From positions 93,460 through 157,459 of the forward strand of contig NZ_LSSW01000032.1 in NCBI RefSeq assembly GCF_001567565.1: 64,000 nucleotides of DNA. The letters are read 5' to 3'. Position numbers and translations under genes: made by a program. The stretch comes from Ectopseudomonas composti. GTDB lineage: Bacteria > Pseudomonadota > Gammaproteobacteria > Pseudomonadales > Pseudomonadaceae. This document shows positions 41,177 to 48,015 of the stretch, in pieces (the stretch's first letter is position 1; each line of letters opens with the position of its first letter). The notes under the pieces were generated by a model. That model was not told the DNA's origin. It made no database searches and was given only the letters and a program-made list of their open reading frames with translations.

Positions 41177-43473
41177 GCCTGCGCATCGCCGTGCGCGAGC
41201 TGTGCGAGTTCACCGCCAAGGAAGGTGACCTCGACCTGCGCTTCACCCCCTCGCCCACCGCACAGGAGGGCATGGCCGGTCACGCCACGGTGGTCGCCCG
41301 GCGCGGCCCGGATTACGTTTCCGAGCTGCCGCTGATCGGCGAGTTCGAGGGGCTGACCGTCAGTGGCCGCGCCGACGGTTTCGACCCCGAGTTTCGCCTG
41401 CTGGAGGAGATCAAGACCCATCGCGGCGACATCTCGCGCATCCCCGCCAACCATCGCCTGCTGCACTGGGCGCAGGTCAAGATCTACGGCTGGCTGCTGT
41501 GCCAGGAGCTGAGCTTCGAGGAGCTGGATCTGGCGGTGGTCTACTTCAACGTCATCACCCAGCAGGAGACGGTGTTCCGTGAGCGCCACAGCGCCGCGTC
41601 ACTGGGCGAGTTCTTCGCCCTGCACTGCCGCCGCTATATCGACTGGGCGCGGCAGGAGCAGGCCCACCAGCAAGCGCGCAACCAGGCGCTGGAGAGCTTG
41701 AGCTTCCCCTACGGCGAATTCCGCCATGGCCAGCGGCAACTGGCCGAAGCCGTGTACCGCGCCGCGCGCGATGGCCACTACCTGCTGGCGCAGGCCACCA
41801 CCGGCATCGGCAAGACCCTCGGCACCCTGTTCCCGCAGCTCAAGGCCATGCCCGGCCAGCAACTCGACCGCCTGTTCTTCTTGAGCGCCAAGACACCCGG
41901 GCGGCGCCTGGCACTGGATGCCCTGCAACGCCTGCGCGAACCGGATACGCCGCTGCGCGTGCTGGAACACGTCGCCCGCGACAAGGCTTGCGAGCACCCG
42001 AGCAAGGCCTGCCATGGCGACTCCTGCCCGCTGGCCAAGGGCTTCTACGACCGCCTGCCAGCGGCGCGCAGCGCGGCGCTCAAGGAGCGCTGGCTGGATC
42101 AGCAGGCCGTGCGCAATATCGCCATCGCTCATGGCGTATGCCCCTATTACCTGAGTCAGGAGCTGTGCCGCTGGAGCGACGTGGTGGTGTGCGACTACAA
42201 CTACTACTTCGACCTCGGCGCCCTGCTGCACAGCCTCACCCTGATCAACCAGTGGCGCGTCTGCCTGCTGGTGGACGAAGCACACAACCTGGTGGAACGC
42301 GGGCGCGGCATGTACAGCGCCGAACTGGATCAGGCGCGCTTCAAGGCCATGTGTCGCGACGCGCCGAAGCGCCTGAAAAGCGTGCTGGAACGCATCGACC
42401 GCCACTGGGACCAACTGCACCGCGAGCAAGCGGTGCCCTATCAGGTCTACCCGCTGGCGCCGGACTTGCTACTCGCCGCGCTGGGCAAGGCGGTCAGCGC
42501 CATCACCGACCTGCTGACCGACCAGCCCGAAGGCAACGCAGGCGAACTACTGAGTTTCTATCTAGACGCCATGCTGTTCTGCCGATTGGCCGAAAGCTTC
42601 GGCCCGCACTCGCTGTTCGACATCAATCGCATCGAGGCCGGCAACGGCCGTAGTTATTCAACCTTGTGCATCCGCAATATCCTGCCGGCGCCCTTTCTCG
42701 GCCCGCGCTTCGAGGATGCCCACAGCGCCACGCTGTTCTCCGCCACCCTCAGCCCCAGCCACTACTACCTCGACCTGCTCGGCCTGCCGATCGAGACTCA
42801 GTGCCTGGACGTCGCCTCGCCGTTCAGCGCCGAACAACTGCACGTGCAGGTGGTACGCAACCTGTCCACCCGCTACCAGCACCGCGACGCCTCACTGGCG
42901 CCGATCTGCCAATTGATGGCGCGCCAATATGCCGAACGCCCCGGCAACTACCTGGCTTTCTTCAGCAGCTATCAATATCTGGAACAAGTGCTACAGGAGC
43001 TGCGCCGCGACCACCCGCAGATTCCGATATGGACGCAATCACGGCAGATGGACGAAGCCGCGCGTCAGGGCTTTATCGAACGCTTCCAGATCGGCGGCCG
43101 CGGCATCGGTTTCGCCGTGCTCGGCGGCGTATTCGGTGAAGGCGTGGATCTGCCCGGCGAACGTCTGATCGGCGCCTTCGTCGCCACCCTTGGCCTGGCC
43201 CAGCTCAACCCGATCAACGAAGAAATCCGCCAGCGCATGGACGCCCTGTTCGGCAATGGCTACGACTACACCTACCTCTACCCCGGCTTGCAAAAGGTGG
43301 TGCAAGCCGCCGGCCGGGTAATCCGCACGCCGGAAGATCAAGGCGTGCTCTACCTGATCGACGACCGCTTCGCCCGCCCCGAAGTCCGCCGCCTGCTGCC
43401 GACCTGGTGGCAGGTGGAGCTGCTGCGCTTGCCGCACAAAGCCCCCACACCCGAAGCGCAACCCGACCTGTAG
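41164..43473 (+). CDS. Nuclease-helicase fusion: PD-(D/E)xK plus XPD/DinG-type helicase
   Basis: A 769-residue superfamily-2 helicase fused to a RecB/Cas4-like nuclease domain. The N-terminus shows GRADGF (Asp71) and LEEIKTH (Glu82-Ile-Lys84), then HWAQVKIYGWLL. The helicase part has Walker A TTGIGKT (about 211-217), a cysteine-rich insert (Cys276, 283, 288, 326, 335) as in Fe-S XPD/DinG helicases, DEAH (371-374) and motif VI QAAGRVIRTPED. The start may be GTG 41164 or TTG 41173, the latter sharing bases with the FAN1 stop. Coupling to FAN1 suggests joint processing of branched or crosslinked DNA. Confidence 0.87.
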   Translation: MERLSLRIAVRELCEFTAKEGDLDLRFTPSPTAQEGMAGHATVVARRGPDYVSELPLIGEFEGLTVSGRADGFDPEFRLLEEIKTHRGDISRIPANHRLLHWAQVKIYGWLLCQELSFEELDLAVVYFNVITQQETVFRERHSAASLGEFFALHCRRYIDWARQEQAHQQARNQALESLSFPYGEFRHGQRQLAEAVYRAARDGHYLLAQATTGIGKTLGTLFPQLKAMPGQQLDRLFFLSAKTPGRRLALDALQRLREPDTPLRVLEHVARDKACEHPSKACHGDSCPLAKGFYDRLPAARSAALKERWLDQQAVRNIAIAHGVCPYYLSQELCRWSDVVVCDYNYYFDLGALLHSLTLINQWRVCLLVDEAHNLVERGRGMYSAELDQARFKAMCRDAPKRLKSVLERIDRHWDQLHREQAVPYQVYPLAPDLLLAALGKAVSAITDLLTDQPEGNAGELLSFYLDAMLFCRLAESFGPHSLFDINRIEAGNGRSYSTLCIRNILPAPFLGPRFEDAHSATLFSATLSPSHYYLDLLGLPIETQCLDVASPFSAEQLHVQVVRNLSTRYQHRDASLAPICQLMARQYAERPGNYLAFFSSYQYLEQVLQELRRDHPQIPIWTQSRQMDEAARQGFIERFQIGGRGIGFAVLGGVFGEGVDLPGERLIGAFVATLGLAQLNPINEEIRQRMDALFGNGYDYTYLYPGLQKVVQAAGRVIRTPEDQGVLYLIDDRFARPEVRRLLPTWWQVELLRLPHKAPTPEAQPDL

Positions 43474-43604
43474 GATCGGCTGGGCGGCATTCCGTTTTAT
43501 CCGCGATCATTGCGGCCTGAAAGCCGTAGCCTGGATTGAGCGTAACGACACCCGCGAGGAAGATCGGGAGCACCTGCAAGACACGCCTGAACACGACTTG
43601 CCAG

Positions 43605-43727
43605 AGGTTATCCGACATGGTGTATAACCTGCCAAACACCCCCACCGCCTCGCTGCAGCCTGCGAGATAGAGAAGGATTTCGAGAATGACCAGGAAGGTT
43701 ATCCACCAAACCCCAGCAGCAGGTTAT
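43605..43727. other. AGGTTAT repeats at the left edge of the cassette array
   Basis: AGGTTAT occurs at 43605-43611, 43696-43702 and 43721-43727, and in inverted form (ATAACCT) at 43624-43630. The last copy, GTTATGC at 43723, is the first cassette boundary. This may be a degenerate recombination site (attI-like or old attC); no integrase gene is linked. Confidence 0.35.
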
Positions 43728-43764
43728 GCACCATTTGGTGTCTATTTATAGTTATAGGACTACC

Positions 43765-44271
43765 GTGCGTATTGCTTTAATAATTCTCATGGCCATCACA
43801 GCTAGCGGATGCATATCTGCAGATTATAAATATGGCGACTATTGGGTACTTGATGAAAAAGGCCAAAAATTTGATAAAGCTGTTACTGAGCAGTGCGCAA
43901 GCAATAAAATAAAAACCAACGGCGCAACAGCGACTTCAAGCCAAATAATCGCACCATATTTTATTCCGCTATTTTATCTTTCACAAAAATCTGACAAAAA
44001 AATAGTTGTAACCCTAGAAAATAAAAACTGTCCGTCGCTCTCAATCAAGAGCGACGACAAGAACGTTTTAGCTTACACAGCCGACTCTCTAAACAGCGAA
44101 CACTGCCATATATACATCACACAGCCAAAGCACGCCAATAGAATCACAATTAACACATTAAACCCAAAATACGACTGCGAAAAATTCACAATAAATTTAG
44201 TTAAGAAAAGCTTCTTCTGTGTTCGACAAACAGAGTTTGGAGGCTCTCCAGGCTGTGAAAAATCCCTATAA
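43765..44271 (+). CDS. Cassette gene 1: putative lipoprotein, function unknown
   Basis: A 168-residue protein, AT-rich at the DNA level. From the GTG at 43765 (AGGA six bases upstream) it has a lipoprotein signal with lipobox ASGC, so the mature protein would be anchored at its Cys. An ATG at 43726 in the same frame gives 13 more residues but spoils the signal. The mature part has five or more Cys and many Lys/Asn, including NKNCPSLSIKSDDKN and KYDCEKFTINL. Its stop overlaps the R'' box of the first attC. No homologue is recognised. Confidence 0.65.
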   Translation: MRIALIILMAITASGCISADYKYGDYWVLDEKGQKFDKAVTEQCASNKIKTNGATATSSQIIAPYFIPLFYLSQKSDKKIVVTLENKNCPSLSIKSDDKNVLAYTADSLNSEHCHIYITQPKHANRITINTLNPKYDCEKFTINLVKKSFFCVRQTEFGGSPGCEKSL

Positions 44272-44341
44272 CAAGTGGTTCAAATCGTTCGCTTCGCTCG
44301 CTGGGACGGGCTAAAGCCCGCCCCTTAACCAAACGTCATGC
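44266..44341 (+). other. Integron attC site 1
   Basis: 76 bases from CTATAAC to GTCATGC. The arms TGGTT-C-AA and TTAACCA pair with an unpaired extrahelical base. The centre is GGGC-TAAA-GCCC. The R' box is degenerate (GTCATGC against GTTRRRY). The stop codon of cassette gene 1 lies in R''. Confidence 0.78.
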
Positions 44342-44359
44342 ACATACAAGGAATTTCGC

Positions 44360-44788
44360 GTGCTCACAAAATACTTATACATCGCAGGCTGCATACCATT
44401 CCTTGCACTTGGCATCCTGCATACGGTCTACACAATCACAGACACGTACAAGCCTAAAAAGCTAATACCATACAAATCTGGCGTTATGAGCCTCATGAAA
44501 GAGTCGACCTTAGCTATAACAAAAGAAACAAATATGTGGCGTGCATGGGTTGGCTTTAATATCAGTCACGGCATCGGCATACTATTTTTCTCACTCACTT
44601 ATTTATATTTATCAACCTTCTATACTTCCTTCTTGGAAAGCTCCCTCTTTTTCATGAGCGCTGCGCCAATCATTTCATTAACATATTTCATACTGTCTAA
44701 AAAATATTGGTTTAGCATACCCGCCATAGGGTCAGCTATCGGTCTACTGTGTTTCGTTGCAGGGGCATTGACGCAGGTATATGCATAA
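44360..44788 (+). CDS. Cassette gene 2: four-TM membrane protein
   Basis: A 142-residue protein starting GTG, with AAGGAA upstream. Four transmembrane segments (about 5-25, 65-87, 92-112, 118-138) are separated by short loops. Residues that stand out are ILHTVYT and WRAWVGFNISHGIG, where paired His residues within membrane segments recall small DUF-type redox or quinone-binding membrane proteins; this is weak. The stop lies inside the next attC. GC content is far below the chromosome. Function unknown. Confidence 0.65.
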   Translation: MLTKYLYIAGCIPFLALGILHTVYTITDTYKPKKLIPYKSGVMSLMKESTLAITKETNMWRAWVGFNISHGIGILFFSLTYLYLSTFYTSFLESSLFFMSAAPIISLTYFILSKKYWFSIPAIGSAIGLLCFVAGALTQVYA

Positions 44789-44859
44789 CATGTTGTTTAA
44801 GCCGTTCGCTTCGCTCACTCGGGACAGGCTAAAGCCCGCCCCTTAAACAAACGCTAGGC
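44783..44859 (+). other. Integron attC site 2
   Basis: 77 bases from GCATAAC (R'') to GCTAGGC (R'). The arms TTGTTTAAG and CTTAAACAA are complementary. The inner part is close to site 1 (TTCGCTTCGCTCACT, GGCTAAAGCCCGCCCC). Confidence 0.82.
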
Positions 44860-44866
44860 ATTAGCA

Positions 44867-45280
44867 ATGCACGAGATCCTTCAACTCATATTAGATTGGC
44901 TAAGCACCAAGCAAGGGAGCGGCCCGCGAAACGGCTATGGCTGGGAAATAATTGTTATTACTGCTTTTGCCGTGGGCGGCCTTTTAAAAGCACGTGAAAA
45001 TCATTCGAAAAAAATCTCACTTAAATATAGAACATCCCAGAAACTATTAAATAACGACCTGACCGCAGATATCCTTTCAGGTAACGGAAAAAATTCAACT
45101 CACATCAGTGCCAAGCTAGAAAAAATTGGAAACAGCTATATAGTTACAACTTATGATGCAGCCAGTCCAGAAGCAGGGAGAGTCCAAGAATTCTGCAACC
45201 TTGATGAAGTAGAAAAGTTTCTGGAGAAAGAAACCATCTTCAGATTATCGGACTTCAGTGAATCTCGCCGAGTAGCCTAA
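44867..45280 (+). CDS. Cassette gene 3: single-TM protein of unknown function
   Basis: A 137-residue protein. Residues about 25-42 (WEIIVITAFAVGGLLKA) form one hydrophobic segment. It is followed by a basic stretch and a soluble part (THISAKLEKIGNSYIVTTYD; FCNLDEVEKFLEKETIF). The gene starts 7 bases after attC site 2, as cassettes often do, so translation may use a very short leader. Its TAA overlaps the R'' box of site 3. No family is recognised. Confidence 0.6.
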   Translation: MHEILQLILDWLSTKQGSGPRNGYGWEIIVITAFAVGGLLKARENHSKKISLKYRTSQKLLNNDLTADILSGNGKNSTHISAKLEKIGNSYIVTTYDAASPEAGRVQEFCNLDEVEKFLEKETIFRLSDFSESRRVA

Positions 45281-45340
45281 CACCTAGTATTCAAACCGTT
45301 CGCTTCGCTCACTGGGGCGGGCTAAAACCAAAAGTTAGGC
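45275..45340 (+). other. Integron attC site 3, shortened
   Basis: 66 bases with perfect R'' GCCTAAC and R' GTTAGGC. Compared with sites 1 and 2 it lacks about a dozen bases (GCCCGCCCCTTA) between CTAAA and ACCAAA, removing half of the central hairpin. The recombination boxes are the best of the four. Confidence 0.78.
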
Positions 45341-45380
45341 CGCAGAGGACGTCCAACACTAATCCGCACGGGAGAGATGC

Positions 45381-45746
45381 ATGTTTGATCACTTGGGTAT
45401 CGGGGTTACCAGCCTGGCCGAAAGCAGGTCCTTCTTCCTGAAGGCATTGCAACCACTGGGCGTCTCCGTCGCCATGGAAGGGCCTCACAGCGTTGGAATC
45501 GGCCGCAACGGCAAGCCGTCGCTCTGGCTCTGCGAGTCCTCGGAGAAGCCTACTCATCTCCACATCGCCATCACGGCCCAGAATCGCATGGAAGTAGGTG
45601 CGTTCTATGAGGCTGCGCTGGCCGCAGGCGGAAAGGACAACGGTCCTCCTGGGCTGCGTCCGCATTACCATGCGAACTACTACGGCGCGTTCGTCATCGG
45701 CCCAGATGGACACAACATCGAAGCGGTTTGTCATCTACCGGCCTAG
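45381..45746 (+). CDS. Cassette gene 4: VOC family (glyoxalase/dioxygenase-fold) protein
   Basis: A 121-residue vicinal-oxygen-chelate protein with two beta-alpha-beta repeats: FDHLGIGVTSLAESRSFF at the start and GRPHYHANYYGAFV-like HANYYGAFVIGPDGHNIEAV at the end, with metal-type His/Glu residues (His4, His72-73, Glu115 region). GGGAGAG precedes the ATG. Its GC content is close to the chromosome, unlike cassette genes 1-3, so it was acquired from a different source. VOC cassettes can be bleomycin/fosfomycin-type binding or resistance proteins, but nothing here points to a ligand. Confidence 0.78.
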   Translation: MFDHLGIGVTSLAESRSFFLKALQPLGVSVAMEGPHSVGIGRNGKPSLWLCESSEKPTHLHIAITAQNRMEVGAFYEAALAAGGKDNGPPGLRPHYHANYYGAFVIGPDGHNIEAVCHLPA

Positions 45747-45965
45747 GGCCTGTTCAAGTGTACGCAAACATTTGCGTGTCTTGAGCAGCCGTCGCTCATG
45801 GCCGACGCCCACTCGCACGGATCGCCATCGACGGTCCAGCTCTAAAGATCAGGCAAAAGGAACATATTTTTTAGCCATATCAACGCTATGGAGAGGTTGC
45901 GTTGATGACATAAAAACAGGGAAAAATCGAATATGAATAAATCCCCTTTTCGCTCAATTAATATC
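45747..45965. other. Non-coding tail of cassette 4
   Basis: 219 bases between the VOC stop and attC site 4, unusually long for a cassette. It turns AT-rich after about 45850. It holds a palindrome ACGCAAACATTTGCGT near 45760 and no supportable gene. It may be the remnant of a further cassette that lost its own attC. Confidence 0.45.
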
Positions 45966-46032
45966 ATATAACAAGGGATTCAATTCGTTCGCTGGCACTG
46001 GCTAAGGCCCGCCACTTAACCTAGGGTTACAG
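45966..46032 (+). other. Integron attC site 4, degenerate
   Basis: 67 bases from ATATAAC to GTTACAG. TTCGTTCGC and GGCTAAGGCCCGCC keep the core of sites 1-3, but both boxes deviate from consensus and the arms pair less well. Confidence 0.65.
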
Positions 46033-46061
46033 CGCACAGCACGCTACCAAGGGTCGACTCG

Positions 46062-46412
46062 ATGAAGGTAAAAAGAATAATTTCAAATGTGGCGACAGCA
46101 GACACAGATGAAGCCAGTAAATTTTATGAACGCGTCTTCGACCTCAAACTCATCATGGATCACGGCTGGATAAAAACTTTTACTTCCGGTGAAAAAATGG
46201 AAGTACAGATCAGTGTCGCTTATGAAGGCGGATCAGGAACACCCGTTCCGGATTTATCTATAGAGGTAGACGATCTTGACCTTGTGCTGGAGCGAATAAC
46301 CGCTGAAAACATTCACATCGAGTACGGCCCCGTATCAGAACCTTGGGGCGTTCGCAGGTTTTATGTTCGTGATCCATTTGGAAAACTAATAAATGTGCTT
46401 CAGCATGAATAG
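46062..46412 (+). CDS. Cassette gene 5: VOC family (glyoxalase/bleomycin-resistance-like) protein
   Basis: A 116-residue VOC-fold protein: RIISNVATADTDEASKFYERVF at the start and EPWGVRRFYVRDPFGKLINVLQHE at the end, the latter typical of the bleomycin-resistance/glyoxalase group (WGxRxFxxxDPxG). It differs clearly from cassette gene 4, so it is not a duplication. The upstream AAGGG is spaced nine bases from ATG. No attC is recognisable downstream, where a small hairpin AGCGCAA/TTGCGCT lies near 46409. Confidence 0.8.
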   Translation: MKVKRIISNVATADTDEASKFYERVFDLKLIMDHGWIKTFTSGEKMEVQISVAYEGGSGTPVPDLSIEVDDLDLVLERITAENIHIEYGPVSEPWGVRRFYVRDPFGKLINVLQHE

Positions 46413-46548
46413 CGCAAGATTTGCGCTGCAAAAAATGGCCACTCTGCAGTTCGCGCGGCAATTGATCTCGGGAATCAAAATCTAGGCATGCAGGCCCGGC
46501 GCTCAGCAAATAGCCCGGACAATCACTACGCAGCTAAACAGCCCGGAA

Positions 46549-46574
46549 GCTTCGCGGCTGAAGCGGCTCCTACA
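46549..46574. repeat. REP-like GCTTCGCGGCTGAAGC unit
   Basis: GCTTC-GCGGCT-GAAGC followed by GGCTCCTACA; the same sequence in inverse form occurs near 19350. It lies just after the creC stop. Confidence 0.55.
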
Positions 46575-46581
46575 GCGCAAT

Positions 46582-48003
46582 CTAGGCGGGTAATGCCAGC
46601 AGCACTTCCACACCACCTTCGACATTACCAATCTGCAGTTCGCCACCATGCAACTCGGCCACTTCCTGCACGAAGTTCAGCCCCAGTCCGGTGCTCTTGC
46701 GGCCGCCGTTGGGGCGCGGCAGTGAGTAGAAGCGCTCGGTCAGGCGCTCAAGTGCGTACTCGGGAATGGCATCGCCCTGGTTGAACAGGCGCAGCTCGAC
46801 GCGCTCGCCCTGGCGCTCGGCGGTGATGCGGATAAGCCCGCCGGGCGCGGTGAAGTCCAGGGCGTTATCCAGCAGGTTGGCCAGCGCCTGGCGCAGCAGG
46901 AAACGCTCGCCGCGCAGACTGAGGCCTGCGGGTACAACCTGATCGATCTGCAGATTGGCGGCGGTGATACGCGCCTGCTGCGCTTGCAGCAGCTCGTCGA
47001 CCAGTGGCGCCAACGGCACCGTCACGCGCTCTTCCAGCCCCTGACGTTGTTCAACCTGGGCCAGGTGCAGCAGGCGTTCGATGAGGTTTTGCAGGCGCGC
47101 GCTTTCCTGCTGGATATTGGCCACGAAGCGCTGACGCTGCTCGGGCGGCATGTCGCCGTCGAGCAGTTCGGCGGCGCCACGGATCGCGGCCAGCGGGCTT
47201 TTCAGTTCGTGAGTCAGGGTATGTACGTAGCGCTCGACATAGGCCTTGCCTTCCAGTTCGGTACGCATACGCTCGACCGCCACGGCCAGTTGCCCCAGCT
47301 CGCCGCCGCGCACTTGCGGCGCCTCGGCGCGCTGCCCTTCGCTGACCGCCTGGGCATAGCGGGTGAGCTTGCCCAGCGCCGCGCTGAGCCACCAGGAGAG
47401 CGCCGCACCGATCAGCAGGCCGAGGCCGATCAACCCGGCGCCGAGCCAGCCCAGGCGCGTTTGCGAGCGCTCGATATAGGGCTGCAGGGTGCGGTTGGGC
47501 TTGGCCACCGAGACCACGCCGATAATCCGTTCGCCGTCCTTGATCGGCGCCGCCACGTACATCACCGAGGAGTCTGGGTCGTTCGGGTCTTCACGGGTCG
47601 AGCGCGCGCCGTACTGACCGCGCAGGGTCAGCAGCACGTCGTTCCAGCGCGAATAGTCCTGACCAATGGCCTGGCCGGTGGAGTCGAGCAGGACGATGCC
47701 CTGGTCGTCGGTGACGTAGATGCGGTGATTGACCTCGGCCTTGGTCAGCCCCCAGATGGTCGCCTGTGGCTGGCGCTGACCATAGGCCGCCAGCGCATCG
47801 TTCAGGCGCCCCTGGCCCAGAGTGCCGGCCTTGACCTCGTCACGCAGGATCTCGGCCAGCAGGTTGGCGGTGTCGACCAGGGTTTCCTCGGTGCTCTGAC
47901 GCACGCCGGGGCGAATCTCGTCCATCACCGTGCTCAGCACGAACCAGCCGGCCAGGCCGACGAACAGGAAGTAGACGAGGAAGATGCGTACGCCCAGCGG
48001 CAT
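46582..48003 (-). CDS. creC: Sensor histidine kinase CreC
   Basis: A 473-residue membrane sensor kinase partner of CreB. TM1 is about 8-27, a periplasmic sensor (28-178) contains IYVTDDQGIVLLDSTG, and TM2 is about 182-206. A HAMP-like region and the H-box VHTLTHELKSPLA (His265) follow, then N, G1 and G2 boxes (NLLDNALDF, STGLGLNFVQEV). In Pseudomonas CreBC is triggered by AmpC/PBP4 imbalance and growth conditions. It follows creB with 12 bases between them; creD, the usual third gene, is 8 kb away. Confidence 0.93.
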   Translation of the reverse strand: MPLGVRIFLVYFLFVGLAGWFVLSTVMDEIRPGVRQSTEETLVDTANLLAEILRDEVKAGTLGQGRLNDALAAYGQRQPQATIWGLTKAEVNHRIYVTDDQGIVLLDSTGQAIGQDYSRWNDVLLTLRGQYGARSTREDPNDPDSSVMYVAAPIKDGERIIGVVSVAKPNRTLQPYIERSQTRLGWLGAGLIGLGLLIGAALSWWLSAALGKLTRYAQAVSEGQRAEAPQVRGGELGQLAVAVERMRTELEGKAYVERYVHTLTHELKSPLAAIRGAAELLDGDMPPEQRQRFVANIQQESARLQNLIERLLHLAQVEQRQGLEERVTVPLAPLVDELLQAQQARITAANLQIDQVVPAGLSLRGERFLLRQALANLLDNALDFTAPGGLIRITAERQGERVELRLFNQGDAIPEYALERLTERFYSLPRPNGGRKSTGLGLNFVQEVAELHGGELQIGNVEGGVEVLLALPA

Positions 48004-48015
48004 GGAAGAGCCTCT

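Larger units (their letters stand above)
43723..46032 (+). mobile_element. Integrase-less integron gene-cassette array (CALIN-type)
   Basis: Four attC sites (44266-44341, 44783-44859, 45275-45340, 45966-46032) of closely similar sequence follow successive short plus-strand genes, the layout of an integron cassette array. The sites share TTCGCTTCGCTC and GGGCTAAAGCCCGCC cores flanked by R'' and R' boxes (GCATAAC...GCTAGGC, GCCTAAC...GTTAGGC). The first three genes are much more AT-rich than their surroundings. No tyrosine recombinase intI or clear attI is present, so the array is either an orphan cluster or one whose integrase has been lost. It lies between the nuclease-helicase gene and creC; a fifth gene follows the last site. 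Confidence 0.82.

Noticed and set aside
45598..45936. Plus-strand frame across the cassette 4 tail
   Set aside because: It starts inside the VOC gene in another frame, is Arg/Ser-rich and ends in AT-rich sequence; it shows no ribosome site and is an off-frame shadow.
43474..46412. CRISPR array or IS element as the explanation of the repeated segments between the cassette genes
   Set aside because: The repeats are spaced by whole genes of 360-510 bases, not by uniform spacers, and no transposase is present; the folded arms and boxes fit attC sites.
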